From positions 310,001 to 374,000 of the forward strand of contig NZ_MPZV01000004.1 in NCBI RefSeq assembly GCF_002020355.1: a stretch of 64,000 nt of DNA. The letters run 5' to 3'. The position numbers and the translations under genes are program-made. The notes under the pieces were generated by a model that saw only the letters and a program-made list of their open reading frames with translations, was not told where the DNA came from and did no database searches. Source of the DNA: Thioclava sediminum (GTDB taxonomy: Bacteria > Pseudomonadota > Alphaproteobacteria > Rhodobacterales > Rhodobacteraceae). This document shows positions 63,422-64,000 of the stretch, one piece after another (position 1 is the first letter of the stretch; each line of letters begins with the position of its first letter).

Positions 63422-64000
63422 TCAGGCGGCTTTCGCGGCCTGACCGTCGCCGTAGCGACCGTAGAAGGTCTCGCCCTTGGCCGCGATGTCGCGCAGCAGG
63501 GCCGGGGCCTCGAAGCGCGGGCCGTATTGCGCGGTGAGCGCCTCGCAGATCGTGACGGCCTTGCCGGCACCGAGGATGTCGAGCCAGCTGAACGGGCCAC
63601 CCGACCACGGGGCGAAGCCCCAGCCGAGGATCGCGCCCACGTCACCCTCGCGGATGTCTTCCAGCACGCCCTGCTCGAAGGCACGGACCGCTTCCAGCAC
63701 CTGCGCCATCAGCAGGCGATGCTGCACGTGATGCACGTCGGGCTGCTCGTCGGCGCGCGGGAACTTGGCGTCGAGGCCTTCCCAGAGGCCCTGACGCTTG
63801 CCCTTCTCGTCATAGTCGTAGAAGCCCGCGTTCGACTTGCGGCCCATCCGGCCTTCGTCGGCCATCCAGAACAGCACGTCATCGACCGCCTCATCGGGAT
63901 AGGCATCGCCCATCGCCGCCTTGGTGGCCTTGGCGATCTTCACGCCGAGGTCGATCGAGGTCTCGTCCACCAGCTGCAGCGGACCAAGCGGCATACCGAC
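63422..64000 (-). CDS. fadJ: 3-hydroxyacyl-CoA dehydrogenase/enoyl-CoA hydratase (FadJ/FadB), C-terminal part
   Basis: The frame runs off the right edge; about 190 C-terminal residues are visible. They match the second half of the 3-hydroxyacyl-CoA dehydrogenase C-terminal domain: VGMPLGPLQLVDETSIDLGV, GRKSNAGFYDYDEKGKRQG and the second repeat VGAILGWGFAPWSGGPFSWL. Acts in fatty acid beta-oxidation. The fadJ/fadB split cannot be decided without the N-terminus. Confidence 0.9.
   Translation of the reverse strand, partial: VGMPLGPLQLVDETSIDLGVKIAKATKAAMGDAYPDEAVDDVLFWMADEGRMGRKSNAGFYDYDEKGKRQGLWEGLDAKFPRADEQPDVHHVQHRLLMAQVLEAVRAFEQGVLEDIREGDVGAILGWGFAPWSGGPFSWLDILGAGKAVTICEALTAQYGPRFEAPALLRDIAAKGETFYGRYGDGQAAKAA

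Overview
The window is GC-rich alphaproteobacterial chromosome, most likely Rhodobacterales (Paracoccaceae/Roseobacteraceae; Thioclava or a close relative is a guess from overall gene content). Pointers are a fliN-fliP flagellar end, the serC-serA operon with a serC-type leader, an Irr-box-controlled mbfA, a DUF6478-family gene and a ynjBCD-type ABC transporter. Coding density is high, with many ATGA/GTGA stop-start overlaps.

Layout. 1-1180: distal flagellar genes; fliP is frameshifted by an 8-bp tandem duplication. 1182-15135: an integrated element of about 13.9 kb bounded by a 52-bp direct repeat, the right copy lying in tRNA-Lys(UUU). It carries a tyrosine integrase, an AlpA-like regulator, two winged-helix-type proteins, a cluster of 19-bp iteron-like repeats, a DUF5681 (small-terminase-like) gene, a 620-residue protein resembling virion ejection proteins, an XRE repressor with divergent promoter, exported proteins, a Panacea (PanA/DUF4065) toxin-antitoxin pair and an AlbA_2/Schlafen-type ATPase. 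No portal, capsid, tail or large terminase gene is visible, so it looks like a phage satellite or strongly reduced prophage carrying accessory cargo. This is the main novelty candidate.

15.2-33 kb: dapF-mtaB; arfB; a class III aminotransferase, an APH-fold kinase and a Nudix protein (one operon); a PiT phosphate transporter; pncA-pncB; trhO; a small secreted peptide and iron exporter mbfA sharing a regulatory region; an AEC transporter, fghA, a DUF188 protein and a HAD hydrolase; xseB-ispA-dxs on the minus strand; a small cytochrome c. At 33.1-33.4 kb there is a short minus-strand unit with an unusually complete Shine-Dalgarno sequence, a tiny reading frame and a strong terminator.

33.4-51.5 kb: yhhQ; a phytase-like esterase, mepA and a UMF1 MFS transporter; a thioesterase; yggT-recQ; a cytosolic hybrid histidine kinase; a thiolase; an ETHE1-like MBL protein; a metallophosphatase; the serine pathway (serC-serA divergent from serB); and nagA with a BadF-type amino-sugar kinase. 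51.6-64 kb: a VTT/TMEM64-FAD disulfide reductase fusion, a CDP-alcohol phosphatidyltransferase, ynjB-ynjC-ynjD, a lipoprotein, a DUF6478 protein with a small partner, an acyl-CoA synthetase, a sulfotransferase, a Hint-domain protein preceded by tandem dyads, and the 3' part of a fadJ-like gene running off the right edge.
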